Shown here: positions 48,540 through 58,393 of the stretch, piece after piece | Numbering within the stretch: position 1 is the stretch's first letter | Layout of the letters: each line of letters begins with the position of its first letter | Origin: Arthrobacter sp. 9AX | GTDB lineage: Bacteria; Actinomycetota; Actinomycetes; Actinomycetales; Micrococcaceae | NCBI RefSeq assembly: GCF_902506095.1 | Contig: NZ_LR733293.1 | Span: forward strand, 3,823,475-3,887,474 | Direction of reading: 5' to 3' | DNA length: 64,000 nucleotides | Made by a program: the position numbers and the translations under genes | Notes under the pieces: generated by a model | Seen by the model: only the letters and a program-made list of their open reading frames with translations | Told to the model about the DNA's origin: nothing | Database searches by the model: none

Positions 48540-49943
48540 ATGCTTCTTGAGCGGATATACGACGATGACCTGGCCCACGCCAGCTATCTGATCGGGTGCC
48601 AGGCCGACGGAACCGCGCTGGTTATTGATGGCCGCCGCGACACCGCCGTGTACCAGCAGCTCGCGAAGAAACACGGCATGAAAATCGTGGCCGTCACCGA
48701 AACCCACATCCACGCCGACTACCTTTCCGGCACCCGGGAACTGGCCGCAGCCACCGGCGCCACCGTTCATGTGTCCGGCGAGGGCGGCCCGGAATGGCAT
48801 TACAACTTCGACGCCGAGCGGCTGTTCGACGGCGGCACCATCACTCTGGGCAACATCACCGTCACAGCAATTCATACCCCTGGCCACACCCCGGAGCACC
48901 TCTCCTTCCTCGTAACCGACGGCGCCTTCAGCGACCAGCCGGGCTACCTGTTCACCGGTGACTTTGTCTTCTCCGGCGACCTGGGCCGGCCGGACCTGCT
49001 GGATGAAGCGGCAGGCGGCACCGACACCCGGTTTGTGGGAGCCAAGCAACTCTTCGCCAGCCTCCGCGACAAGTTCTTCACCCTGCCCGACTACGTCCAG
49101 GTTTACCCGGCCCACGGCGCCGGCAGCGCCTGCGGCAAAGCCATCGGCGCCGTCCCCTCCTCCACGGTGGGCTATGAGCGCCGATATGCCTGGTGGAGCC
49201 GTTATCTCGCCACCAATGATGAAACGGGTTTCACCACCGAACTCCTTCAAGGACAGCCCGATGCCCACGCGTACTTCGGGCGGATGAAGCGCGAAAACCG
49301 GGACGGCCCATCGGTGCTCGGAGAGCGTCCGCCGCTGAGGGAGCTGGACGCCGCGGACGTGGCCGCCGGCCTTGCCGCGGAGCGGGTCACCTTCGTCGAT
49401 ACCCGCACCAGCCGGCACGTCCATCAGGGCACAGTGGCCGGGTCCCTGAACATTCCAGCCAGAGCGATGGCCAGCTACGGCGCCTGGGTAGTGGACCCGG
49501 AGAAGAACCGGAACCCGCTGGTGCTCCTGGCCAAAGACCAGGAACAGGCCCAGGACCTCCGGGACCACTTGGCGCGCGTGGGCATCAACAACGTTGCGGG
49601 CTACCTCACCAGCCTTGTCGGGCTCCCGGCAGCTACCCCGGAGCTCATCCACCCCGGGGACCTGGCAGCCCGGGACGCCGTGGTGCTGGACGTCCGCAAC
49701 CGCACCGAGCACGCGGCCGGGCACATCCCCGGCTCCCGCCAGCTCAGCGGGGGCCGCCTGATGTGGCATCTTGATGAACTTCCCGCCGGGGGCAGCATCG
49801 TGGCCTACTGCCAGACCGGAACACGGAGTTCGGTGGCTGCGAGCGCGCTGCGCCGGGCCGGGTACGACGTCGCCGAGCTGGATGGCAGCTACACCGGCTG
49901 GCTCGCCTGGCAGCAGGCGCGGGAAGCCGTGTCCAAGAGCTGA
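48540..49943 (+). CDS. MBL-fold metallo-hydrolase with rhodanese domains (persulfide dioxygenase-like)
   Basis: A 467-residue protein. The metallo-beta-lactamase domain (1-250) has THIHADYLSG (the ETHE1-type HxHxDH with Tyr in place of the last His), HTPGHTPEHLSF and FTGDFVFSGDLGRPDLL. The middle rhodanese domain (260-350) has LVLLAKDQE at its loop and lacks the catalytic Cys; the last one (360-465) has the active-site CQTGTRSSVAA. This is the CstB/Blh-type order, which oxidises persulfides to sulfite or thiosulfate. AAAGGAGTG precedes ATG 48540. Confidence 0.9.
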   Translation: MLLERIYDDDLAHASYLIGCQADGTALVIDGRRDTAVYQQLAKKHGMKIVAVTETHIHADYLSGTRELAAATGATVHVSGEGGPEWHYNFDAERLFDGGTITLGNITVTAIHTPGHTPEHLSFLVTDGAFSDQPGYLFTGDFVFSGDLGRPDLLDEAAGGTDTRFVGAKQLFASLRDKFFTLPDYVQVYPAHGAGSACGKAIGAVPSSTVGYERRYAWWSRYLATNDETGFTTELLQGQPDAHAYFGRMKRENRDGPSVLGERPPLRELDAADVAAGLAAERVTFVDTRTSRHVHQGTVAGSLNIPARAMASYGAWVVDPEKNRNPLVLLAKDQEQAQDLRDHLARVGINNVAGYLTSLVGLPAATPELIHPGDLAARDAVVLDVRNRTEHAAGHIPGSRQLSGGRLMWHLDELPAGGSIVAYCQTGTRSSVAASALRRAGYDVAELDGSYTGWLAWQQAREAVSKS

Positions 49944-49957
49944 AGCGCCCCGCACAA

Positions 49958-49993
49958 ACGGCGGGCCACCCCCGCGAAGGGGCGGCCCGCCGT
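49958..49993. terminator. bidirectional terminator between MBL and alcohol dehydrogenase genes
   Basis: A 10-bp outer stem (ACGGCGGGCC 49958-49967, complement 49984-49993) with an inner CCCC/GGGG stem. Located between convergent stops (49943 and 50022). Followed by CGTACGCTTCTGTTT. Confidence 0.78.
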
Positions 49994-50021
49994 CGTACGC
50001 TTCTGTTTGGGGCGTGCTGCC

Positions 50022-51062
50022 CTAGAAGGTGGCGGTGTCGATCACGAAGCGGTAGCGGACGTCCGAGGCGAGGACGCGCTCGTAGGCGTCGTTGATCTTG
50101 TCGGCCGGGATGACCTCGATCTCCGCGCCGAGGCCGTGCTCCGCGCAGAAGTCCAGCATCTCCTGGGTCTCGCGGATGCCGCCGATCATGGATCCGGCGA
50201 AGGACCGGCGGCCGCCGATCAGGGCGAACGCGTTCACCGGGAGCGGTTCAGCGGGGGCGCCGACGTTCACCAGTGCGCCGTCCAGCTTCAGCAGCTGCAG
50301 GTAGGAGCTGATGTCGATCGAGGCGCTGACCGTGTTGATGATCAGGTCGAAGCTGCCGGCGAGTTCCTGGAAGGTGTTCTCATCGCTGGTGGCGTAGTAG
50401 TGGTCGGCGCCCAGGCGCAGCCCGTCTTCCTGCTTCTTCAGCGACTGGGACAGCACCGTCACCTCAGCGTCCATGGCGTGGGCGAGTTTGACGGCCATGT
50501 GGCCGAGGCCGCCGAGGCCGACGACGGCAACCTTCTTGCCGGGTCCGGCACCCCAGTGCCGCAACGGGGAGTAGGTGGTGATGCCGGCGCACAGCAGCGG
50601 GGCGGCGACGTCGAGGTCCAGGCCCTCGGGGATGCGCACCACGAAGTCTTCAGTCACCACGACGTGGCTGGAGTAGCCGCCCTGGGTGATGGTGCCGTCG
50701 CGGTCCACGGCACCGTAGGTGCCCACATTGCCCTTGAGGCAGTACTGCTCCTCGCCCTTCAGGCAGTTGGCGCACTCCTTGCAGGAGTTGACCATGCAGC
50801 CGACGCCGACGCGGTCGCCGACGGCGTGCTTGGTCACGGCGCTGCCAACTTCGGTGACGATGCCGGCGATCTCGTGGCCGGGCACCAGCGGGTACTGCTG
50901 CGGGCCCCAGTCGCCGCGGACGGTGTGGATGTCCGAGTGGCAGATGCCGGCGAACTTGATGTCGATCAGGACATCGTGCGGGCCCACTTCGCGGCGCTCG
51001 ATGGTGGTGGCGAAGAGGTCCTCTGTGGCGGACGGGGATGCGTAGGCTTTGACGGTAGTCAT
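50022..51062 (-). CDS. zinc-dependent NAD(P)-dependent alcohol dehydrogenase (cinnamyl alcohol dehydrogenase type)
   Basis: A 346-residue medium-chain dehydrogenase of the YahK/CAD class. Catalytic zinc: Cys in GICHSDIHTV, His-Glu in PGHEIAGIV and a later Cys in AAPLLCAGITTY. Structural zinc: four Cys in CMVNSCKECANCLKGEEQYC. NADP-binding: AVVGLGGLGHMAVKLA. Likely reduces aldehydes. It is divergent from an MmyB-type regulator with a palindrome between them, so that regulator may control it. Confidence 0.93.
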   Translation of the reverse strand: MTTVKAYASPSATEDLFATTIERREVGPHDVLIDIKFAGICHSDIHTVRGDWGPQQYPLVPGHEIAGIVTEVGSAVTKHAVGDRVGVGCMVNSCKECANCLKGEEQYCLKGNVGTYGAVDRDGTITQGGYSSHVVVTEDFVVRIPEGLDLDVAAPLLCAGITTYSPLRHWGAGPGKKVAVVGLGGLGHMAVKLAHAMDAEVTVLSQSLKKQEDGLRLGADHYYATSDENTFQELAGSFDLIINTVSASIDISSYLQLLKLDGALVNVGAPAEPLPVNAFALIGGRRSFAGSMIGGIRETQEMLDFCAEHGLGAEIEVIPADKINDAYERVLASDVRYRFVIDTATF

Positions 51063-51369
51063 GGCTCTCCTGTGGTGTCTTGGGGGTTCTCTAGAATGCT
51101 AGCGGGGCCGAAGACCTGGAAACCGGCATATGGGGCCTGCAGGGGTAGCCCTGTTGATACTGGGACTGCCAGTCCTACCCTTGGCGGCCCTCGAACTGGC
51201 CATCGGTCATGTGCTCAGCCCAGGTGGTTGTTGCGGCGGGCACGAAGTGGACCCTGGCCCCCGCCGCGCTTCCATCAAACCCGGTGCACGAAGGCGTAGC
51301 GAGGGCCCTGCTGAAACGGGTTTTGGCAGACCCTCCTTAGGAATCCGGCATCCGTCGTAACGTGTCCTT
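51063..51369. other. 307-base divergent region between alcohol dehydrogenase and MmyB-type regulator
   Basis: Contains the palindrome at 51163-51175 nested in outer arms GGGTAG (51143-51148) and CTACCC (51175-51180). No gene is supported here. Confidence 0.5.
51163..51175. promoter_or_regulatory. palindrome, candidate operator for MmyB-type regulator
   Basis: GGACTG-C-CAGTCC is a perfect 6-bp inverted repeat with a one-base centre, about 100 bases upstream of the alcohol dehydrogenase start. GGGACTGxCAGTCC-like sites are often found beside this regulator class; that link is from memory. Confidence 0.5.
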
Positions 51370-52251
51370 ATGGATAACCGAGCCGAGGTCCGGCAGTTCC
51401 TCTCCACCCGCCGCGGGCGCATCACGCCCCAGCAGGCGGGCATCGAACCGTACGGCGGGCGCCGCCGCGTGCCCGGGCTGCGCCGGGAAGAGGTGGCCCG
51501 GCTCGCCGGAGTCAGCGTGGACTACTACACCCGGCTGGAGCGCGGGAACCTCACTGGTGTCTCGGACAGTGTCCTGGACGCGATCGCGCGGGCCCTGGAG
51601 CTGGACCGCGCGGAACACGACCACCTCTACGACCTGGCGCGCACGGCCAACAGTTCGGGGCGTAAGCGCGCCGTCAGCGCGGCGCCGGTGGGCGTGCGCC
51701 CGGAACTGCAGTACCTCCTGGACACCATCACGGGGGCGCCGGCGTTCATAGGAAACAACCGGTTGGACATCGTGGCCGCAAACACCCTTGGATACGCCCT
51801 GTACTCGGACATGTACCGGGGCCCTGCACGGCCGGCCAACCATTCGCGGTTCATTTTCCTGGATCCCCGGGCGCACAACTTCTACACGGACTGGGAGCGC
51901 GCAGCCAGCACCAATGTGGCCGTCCTGCGCCGCGAAGCGGGCCGTAATCCGCATGACAAAGGCATTGCGGAACTCATCGGCGAGTTGTCCATGCGCAGCG
52001 ACGAGTTCCGCACCCGCTGGGCAGCGCACAACGTCCGGCGGCACTATGCCGGAACAAAGTTCTTCCAGCACCCTGTGGTGGGCCTGCTCGAACTGAACTA
52101 CCAGGTCCTGGGGCTCGAAGAGGACCCCGGGCACTCACTCACGGTCTACCCCGCCACCCCCGGCAGCCCTTCAGAGCAAAGCCTCAAGCTCCTCGCTTCC
52201 TGGGCGGCAACAGAGAAGATCGCCGAGCTGGCCCAGGCGCACGCGGGCTAG
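51370..52251 (+). CDS. XRE family regulator with MmyB-type ligand domain
   Basis: A 293-residue regulator. The N-terminal HTH (8-75) contains GRRRVPGLRREEVARLAGVS and YYTRLERGNLTGVSDSVLDA. The C-terminal MmyB-like domain (105-275) has DTITGAPAFIGNNRLDIVAA, NTLGYALYSDM, RFIFLDPRAHNFYTDWE and FFQHPVVGLLELNYQVL. MmyB domains bind a fatty-acid-like ligand. These regulators commonly control an adjacent oxidoreductase, here the divergent alcohol dehydrogenase. Confidence 0.9.
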   Translation: MDNRAEVRQFLSTRRGRITPQQAGIEPYGGRRRVPGLRREEVARLAGVSVDYYTRLERGNLTGVSDSVLDAIARALELDRAEHDHLYDLARTANSSGRKRAVSAAPVGVRPELQYLLDTITGAPAFIGNNRLDIVAANTLGYALYSDMYRGPARPANHSRFIFLDPRAHNFYTDWERAASTNVAVLRREAGRNPHDKGIAELIGELSMRSDEFRTRWAAHNVRRHYAGTKFFQHPVVGLLELNYQVLGLEEDPGHSLTVYPATPGSPSEQSLKLLASWAATEKIAELAQAHAG

Positions 52252-52800
52252 CTGGTGCCCGGTTCCACTGCCTCCGGCGCGTATTCGCAACCGCTGAGCC
52301 AGTGGAGCCGGCACCTGGCAACCAGTTCCGGGCGCCCGTCCAGTCACATTAACCACCGTTGCGGATCATGGCGCCGCGTTGCCCGGTTTGTCCTTCGGAT
52401 GGCGCCATAAGTAGTGCCGTTTCCTTACGTTGAGCGTCTTGTGCCGGATGCTGGCCAACGGTGTGACCAGCGTGCTTAGGTATGTCAACGGTCTTAGCCG
52501 GACAGCACTGAACAGCCCACTGAACGAAGCAGAACGAACAGGAGGACCCGATGCCGGAAACCATCATTCGACGCCCACGCACCCGCCTTCCCGGTTCCGC
52601 CTGTTGTCCCACGCACCGAATGCGCGGCATGCGCACTGCCCGGCAGCGGCGGCTCACCCGCTACTGACTGCCTGCTGCTGGCAGCACGCACCACCTCTTT
52701 CCCCAACCCGGCTCCGGGCTCTCTTCGAGGGCCGGCTCGGCCGTGCCTTCTTCCGCTCCGCCTGCCACTTTTCCCACGCCAATCCTCCGAAAGGCCAACC
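52252..52800 (+). other. 549-base leader region of the organosulfur operon
   Basis: Contains a 38-codon leader frame (52551-52667) and GC-rich hairpin-forming sequence after it (around 52720-52745). The promoter presumably lies between 52380 and 52530. The rest has no recognised feature. Confidence 0.45.
52551..52667 (+). CDS. putative Cys-Cys leader peptide, 38 aa
   Basis: A small frame with an excellent ribosome-binding site (AGGAGG at 52540-52545, 5 bases before ATG). It encodes an Arg-rich peptide with adjacent cysteines at positions 18-19 (GSACCPTHR) and ends RRLTRY. Actinobacteria often place short Arg-rich, Cys-containing leader peptides upstream of sulfur-acquisition operons, where ribosome stalling at Cys codons links expression to cysteine supply. 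The gene downstream at 52801 is a sulfonate-type ABC transporter. Function here is inferred. Confidence 0.55.
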   Translation: MPETIIRRPRTRLPGSACCPTHRMRGMRTARQRRLTRY

Positions 52801-53925
52801 ATGACCTTCGCCGCATCCTCCCCGCCCCCGTCCGCTACCGGCGGCACTTCAACCTTCACCCGGCGCCGCGCCCTGGGCGCCTTCCTGGCCCTGCCGGCAC
52901 TGGGCCTCCTCACCGCGTGCGGCGGATCTGCCACAGCCGGCAACCCCGCTGTTGACCAGGCCTCCCTGGCACCGCTGGCCACGTCCGTTCCTGCCGGGAC
53001 CACCATCAAGGTGGGCGACCCCACCGTAAAAGTCGCCTTGGAACTCTCCGGCCTGAAGAAGGAGCTTGAGGGCTTCACCGTGGAGTTCGCCAACATCTCC
53101 GGCGGACCCCAGACCACCGAAGCCTTCCGCGCCAACGCCCTTGACGTCGGTTCCGTGGCGGACATCCCGCCCATCCACGCCACCTGGACCGGCCTGGACG
53201 TGCGCATCATCGCCAGCGCCTACCGCCAGGACGCCGTGAATCACCCGATCTATGAGCTGGGCATCGCCCCCGGAGCCGGCGTCACCAAGCTGGAAGAGCT
53301 GCGCGGCAAGAAGATCGCCTACAGCCCCGGCCAGGCCCAGGGCGCGCTGGTCCTGCGGATCCTCCAAAAGGCAGGCCTTTCGCAGGACGACGTCAAGCTC
53401 ATCGAGCTGCCCAGCACCGGGGACACGTACTCCACAGCATTGTCCAGCAAGCAGGTGGACGCCGCCCCGCTGGGCGGGGTGCAGATCAAGCGCTACCTCG
53501 CCAAGTACAAGGCCGACGGCGGCACCACCCTCCGGCATGGCCTGCGGGATGACCCGGGGCACCTCTACTCCCCGGCCAAAGTCCTCGCAGACCCGGCCAA
53601 GGCGGCAGCCCTGGCCGCCTACGTCAAGGTGTGGGGCAAGGCCCAGCGCTGGATCGAGGACCACCCGGAGGAATGGCTCGAGGGCTACTACGTCAAGGAC
53701 CAGGGCCTGTCACGCGAGGACGGCCAGTACCTCATCGAGGCCGCCGGCAAGCGGGACATTCCCACTTCCTGGGCTGAGGGCATTGCGCGGCACCAACTGA
53801 CCATCGACCTGCTGTCCAAGGAACAGAAGAAGCCGGAGCTGACCGCGGCAAACCTGTACGACACGCGGTATGAGGCCATTGCCGGCACCGCATTCGCCGA
53901 AGCCGCCAAGGCAGGTGCGGTATGA
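52801..53925 (+). CDS. ssuA: ABC transporter substrate-binding lipoprotein (aliphatic sulfonate/organosulfur type)
   Basis: A 374-residue periplasmic-type binding protein anchored as a lipoprotein. The signal has twin arginines (FTRRRALGAFLALPALGLLT) before the lipobox LTAC (Cys near residue 40), so it may use the Tat route. The mature part is of the SsuA/NitT/TauA family: AFRANALDVGSVADIPPIHA, RIIASAYRQ, KKIAYSPGQAQGALVLRILQ. Preferred substrates are aliphatic sulfonates or related organosulfur compounds, judged from the family and the DszA-type genes downstream. Its stop overlaps the permease start (ATGA). Confidence 0.85.
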   Translation: MTFAASSPPPSATGGTSTFTRRRALGAFLALPALGLLTACGGSATAGNPAVDQASLAPLATSVPAGTTIKVGDPTVKVALELSGLKKELEGFTVEFANISGGPQTTEAFRANALDVGSVADIPPIHATWTGLDVRIIASAYRQDAVNHPIYELGIAPGAGVTKLEELRGKKIAYSPGQAQGALVLRILQKAGLSQDDVKLIELPSTGDTYSTALSSKQVDAAPLGGVQIKRYLAKYKADGGTTLRHGLRDDPGHLYSPAKVLADPAKAAALAAYVKVWGKAQRWIEDHPEEWLEGYYVKDQGLSREDGQYLIEAAGKRDIPTSWAEGIARHQLTIDLLSKEQKKPELTAANLYDTRYEAIAGTAFAEAAKAGAV

Positions 53926-54760
53926 GCGCCGCCGCCGTGCTGGACCGTCCCGCCGTCGAACCCCACCAGGACCCGGCCCTTGCAGGACGCGACGACGTCC
54001 GGCCCACCGGCCGGCGGCTTGGACCGGGCCGCCGGCATCGGCTGGCGTGGCTGTTGGGGCCTGGCGTGCTGCTGGCGCTGTGGACCGTCTCCTCCGCCAC
54101 CGGACTGCTGGATCCGCGCGTTCTCTCCGAACCCTGGACGGTAGTGGCCACCGCCGGCGAACTGCTCGCCGACGGCCGCCTCCAGGAGAACCTCGCCATC
54201 TCCGCCCAGCGTGCCGGCCTGGGGCTCTTCTTCGGCATCGTCGTCGGCGCCCTGCTGGCCCTGTTCTCCGGCTTGAGCCGGGTGGGAGAAGCGCTGATCG
54301 ACGGGCCCGTACAGATCAAGCGCGCCATTCCCGGCCTCGCCCTGATCCCGCTCCTCATTCTCTGGTTCGGCATCGACGAAACCATGAAGGTCCTCACCAT
54401 AACCCTCGGCGTTTTCGTCCCCATCTACCTGCAGACCCACGCCGGGCTGCGCGGCATCGACCTGCGCTACGTGGAGCTCGCCCAGACCGTGGGCCTGAGC
54501 CGCGCAGCCTTCATCCGCAAGGTGGTCCTCCCCGGCGCCCTGCCCGGCTTCTTCCTCGGCCTGCGCTTCGCCGTCACCGGTGCCTGGGTGTCCCTGGTGG
54601 TGGTGGAACAGATCAACGCCACCAGCGGCATCGGCTACATGATGGAGCTCGCCCGCACCTATGGCCAAACCAACATCATCGTCCTCGGACTGGCCGTCTA
54701 CGGCATTCTCGGCCTGATCTCCGACGGCGCCGTCCGCTTCCTCGAACGAAAGGCCCTCAC

Positions 54761-54785
<25 letters not shown>
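53922..54785 (+). CDS. ssuC: ABC transporter permease (SsuC/TauC type)
   Basis: A 287-residue inner-membrane permease with about six helices. The EAA loop reads ELAQTVGLSRAAFIRKVVLP followed by GALPGFFLGLR. The N-terminal 40 residues are cytoplasmic and Arg/Pro-rich. It is coupled to ssuA and ssuB (overlaps of 4 and 25 bases). Confidence 0.88.
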
Positions 54786-55540
<755 letters not shown>

Positions 55541-55631
55541 CCGGCCACCGCCGCCGTGCCCAGCCCCGGCGGTTGAACTCGCCGAAACCCGCACACTCCC
55601 CCACCCGCACATCCTGGAACAGGAGCACCCC

Positions 55632-57023
55632 ATGACTTCCGAAAACGCATCCGAAAACCCATCCGGGCAGCGCAAACTGCACCTCAACGCCTTCCTGATG
55701 AGCACCGGGCACCACGAGGCGTCGTGGCGGCTGCCCGAGAGTGACCCGCAGTCCAGCACCAACATTGAGCATTACAAACAGCTGGCCCGCACGGCCGAAC
55801 GCGGCAAGCTGGACTCCATCTTCTTCGCCGACTCCCCCGTCCTCTTCGGGGAGGTGGGCCGCCGCCCGGCCGGCAAGCTTGAGCCCACCGTCCTGCTGAC
55901 CGCCATCGCCGGGGCCACCGAGCGCATCGGGCTGATCGCCACTGCGTCCACCACGTACAACGAGCCGTTCAACCTTGCCCGCCGCTTCGCCTCAGTGGAC
56001 TGGGTCAGCGGCGGCCGCGCCGGCTGGAACGTGGTGACTACCGCCGGGCCTGACGCGGCACGGAACTTCGGCGTGGACGACCAGCCCGCCCACGCTGTCC
56101 GCTACGAGCGTGCGGCCGAATTCATCGAGGTTGCCCAGAAGCTGTGGGACAGCTGGCAGGACGACGCCGTGCTTGCTGACAAGGCCGAGGGAGTTTGGGG
56201 CGATTCCGAAAAGATCCGCGTCATCGACCACGAGGGCAAACACTTCAAGGTCCGCGGCCCGCTGAATGTGCCCCGGTCGCCGCAGGGGCACCCGCTGGTC
56301 GTCCAGGCCGGATCGTCCGAGGACGGCAAGGACCTGGCGGCACGTTACGCCGACGCCGTCTTCACCGCCCACCAGACCCTTGCTGATGCGCAGGAGTTCT
56401 ACCGCGACCTGAAGGCACGCACCGCCGCGGCCGGCCGGGATCCGGAAACCATCAAGATCCTGCCCGGCATCGTGCCGGTGATCGGCGCCACCGAGGAGGA
56501 GGCGCTGGAGCTGGAGCGGGAACTGGACCGGTTGATCAAGCCCGAGTACGCACGGATCCAGCTGGCCAAGACGCTCCGGGTGGCACCGGAGGACCTGCCC
56601 CTGGACCGACAGCTGCCGGAGGACCTGCCCAGCGAGGACGAGATCGAGGGCGCCAAGAGCCGCTACACCCTGATCGTCCAGCTCGCCCGCCGCGAACAGC
56701 TCACGGTCCGCCAGTTGATCGGCCGCCTCGGAGGAGGCCGCGGGCACCGCACGTTCACCGGCACACCTGTCCAGGTGGCGGACGCCATCCAGGAATGGTT
56801 CGACGGCGGTGCGGCAGACGGCTTCAACATCATGCCGCCGGTGCTGCCCTCGGGCCTGGAGACGTTTGTAGACCAGGTGGTGCCCATCCTGCAGGAGCGC
56901 GGCCTGTTCCGCACCGAGTACACCGGCCGCACGCTGCGCGAGCACTACGGCCTGGGACGCCCGGACAACCGGTTCGCCGGCGATGTTGCACCTCAGCTCG
57001 CCTCGATCGGTTCGGCGTTCTGA
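55632..57023 (+). CDS. FMN-dependent monooxygenase (NtaA/SnaA/DszA family)
   Basis: A 463-residue flavin-dependent monooxygenase, usually using FMNH2 from a separate reductase. Family segments: LHLNAFLMSTGHHEASWRLP, DSIFFADSPVLFGE, IGLIATASTTYNEPFNLARR, SGGRAGWNVVTT, PQGHPLVVQAGSSEDGKDLA and GFNIMPPVLPSGLETFVDQV. Members degrade dibenzothiophene sulfone, nitrilotriacetate or sulfonates. It is 91 bases after ssuB; next gene begins on its stop codon (TGATG). Confidence 0.9.
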   Translation: MTSENASENPSGQRKLHLNAFLMSTGHHEASWRLPESDPQSSTNIEHYKQLARTAERGKLDSIFFADSPVLFGEVGRRPAGKLEPTVLLTAIAGATERIGLIATASTTYNEPFNLARRFASVDWVSGGRAGWNVVTTAGPDAARNFGVDDQPAHAVRYERAAEFIEVAQKLWDSWQDDAVLADKAEGVWGDSEKIRVIDHEGKHFKVRGPLNVPRSPQGHPLVVQAGSSEDGKDLAARYADAVFTAHQTLADAQEFYRDLKARTAAAGRDPETIKILPGIVPVIGATEEEALELERELDRLIKPEYARIQLAKTLRVAPEDLPLDRQLPEDLPSEDEIEGAKSRYTLIVQLARREQLTVRQLIGRLGGGRGHRTFTGTPVQVADAIQEWFDGGAADGFNIMPPVLPSGLETFVDQVVPILQERGLFRTEYTGRTLREHYGLGRPDNRFAGDVAPQLASIGSAF

Positions 57024-58393
57024 TGGGCAAGCAGCTGAAGCTCAACCTGTTCATCTATCCCGGCGGCCACCACGAGGCCGCCTGGCGGCACCCGAAATCC
57101 CACACGGACCGGCTGCTGGACATCCGCTTCTACCAGGAGCTGGCCCAGCGCGCGGAGGCCGCGAAGCTGGATGCTGTGTTCTACGCGGACGGCCCTGCGC
57201 TGGAGAACAACGTGCAGTATGCCACCAGGTTCCGGATCGAGCCGTTCACCTGGCTGTCGGCGATCGCCGTCGCCACCGAACGGATTGGCCTGATCGGCAC
57301 CGCCAGCACCACGTACCTGGAGCCGTACAACGCGGCCCGGCTGTTCGCCTCGCTGGACCACATCAGCAACGGCCGGGCGGGCTGGAACATCGTCACCACC
57401 GGCGCGGAGCGGGCGGCCCGGAACTTCGGGCTGGACGAGCACCCGCCGCATGCCGAGCGCTACTCCCGGGCGGACGAGTTCGTCCGGGTGGCCGGGAAGT
57501 TGTGGGACAGCTGGGAGGACGGTGCCGTGGTGGCCGACGCCGGCAGCGGGGTTTTCGCCGACACGTCCCGGATCCACCCGATTGAGCATGAGGGCGAGTA
57601 CTTCCGCGTGGAGGGCGCCTTGAACACCCCGCGGTCCCCGCAGGGCAGGCCGGTGTTTGTGCAGGCCGGGTCCTCCGACGACGGCAAGGCCTTCGCGGGC
57701 CGGCACGCCGAAGCGGTTTTCACTGCCCATCAGAGCCTGGAGAGCGCGCAGGGGTTCTACGCGGACATCAAAGCATTGACTGCGGCGAACGGCCGGGACC
57801 CGGGGCAGCTGCTGGTCCTGCCCGGCATCAGCCCCTACCTGGGTTCCACCGAGGCGGAAGGGAAGGCACTCAAGCAGGAGTTCGACGAGCTGACGCAGCC
57901 GGAGTACGGGCTGGGGATCCTGCGGAAACTGCTGGGCGTTGACCTGGACGGCGTGAAGCTGGACGAGCCCTTCCCTCCGGAACTGCTGGCTTCCGCCGGG
58001 AAGGCGGGCAGCCGCAGCCAGCTGGTCCTGGACCTCATCCGCCGGGAGAACCTGACGGTGCGCCAGGTGCTGCACCGCTTTGCCGGCGCCCGCGGGCACT
58101 ATGTCTTCGCCGGGACCCCGGCGCAGGTGGCGGACGAGATCCAGCGCTGGTTCGAAAACGGCGCGGCGGACGGCTTCAACATCATGCCGCCGTGGCTTCC
58201 GGGTGGCTTTGAGGCCTTCGCCGATGAAGTGGTGCCCATCCTGCAGTCCCGCGGCCTCTTCCGCACCGAATACACCGGCCGGACCCTCCGCGAACATTTC
58301 GGCCTGGACCGCCCCGGAAGCCAGTACAGCAAGGCGGGCCAGAACGGCCCCGCAACCCGGAACAACCACCATCTCCTGGGAGCATCCGCATGA
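57023..58393 (+). CDS. FMN-dependent monooxygenase (NtaA/SnaA/DszA family), second copy
   Basis: A 456-residue paralogue of the preceding protein: LKLNLFIYPGGHHEAAWRHP, DAVFYADGPALENN, IGLIGTASTTYLEPYNAARL, SNGRAGWNIVTTGAERAARN, VFVQAGSSDDGKAFAG and GFNIMPPWLPGGFEAFADEV. The two copies are diverged enough to have different substrates or form a heteromer. Start overlaps the previous stop by one base and the next start by four. Confidence 0.9.
   Translation: MGKQLKLNLFIYPGGHHEAAWRHPKSHTDRLLDIRFYQELAQRAEAAKLDAVFYADGPALENNVQYATRFRIEPFTWLSAIAVATERIGLIGTASTTYLEPYNAARLFASLDHISNGRAGWNIVTTGAERAARNFGLDEHPPHAERYSRADEFVRVAGKLWDSWEDGAVVADAGSGVFADTSRIHPIEHEGEYFRVEGALNTPRSPQGRPVFVQAGSSDDGKAFAGRHAEAVFTAHQSLESAQGFYADIKALTAANGRDPGQLLVLPGISPYLGSTEAEGKALKQEFDELTQPEYGLGILRKLLGVDLDGVKLDEPFPPELLASAGKAGSRSQLVLDLIRRENLTVRQVLHRFAGARGHYVFAGTPAQVADEIQRWFENGAADGFNIMPPWLPGGFEAFADEVVPILQSRGLFRTEYTGRTLREHFGLDRPGSQYSKAGQNGPATRNNHHLLGASA

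Noticed and set aside
48489..49955. 488-codon frame antisense to the MBL/rhodanese gene
   Set aside because: GC-skewed shadow of a strongly conserved gene; its translation has no recognisable motif.
56993..58372. 459-codon frame antisense to the second monooxygenase
   Set aside because: Shadow frame with no motif.
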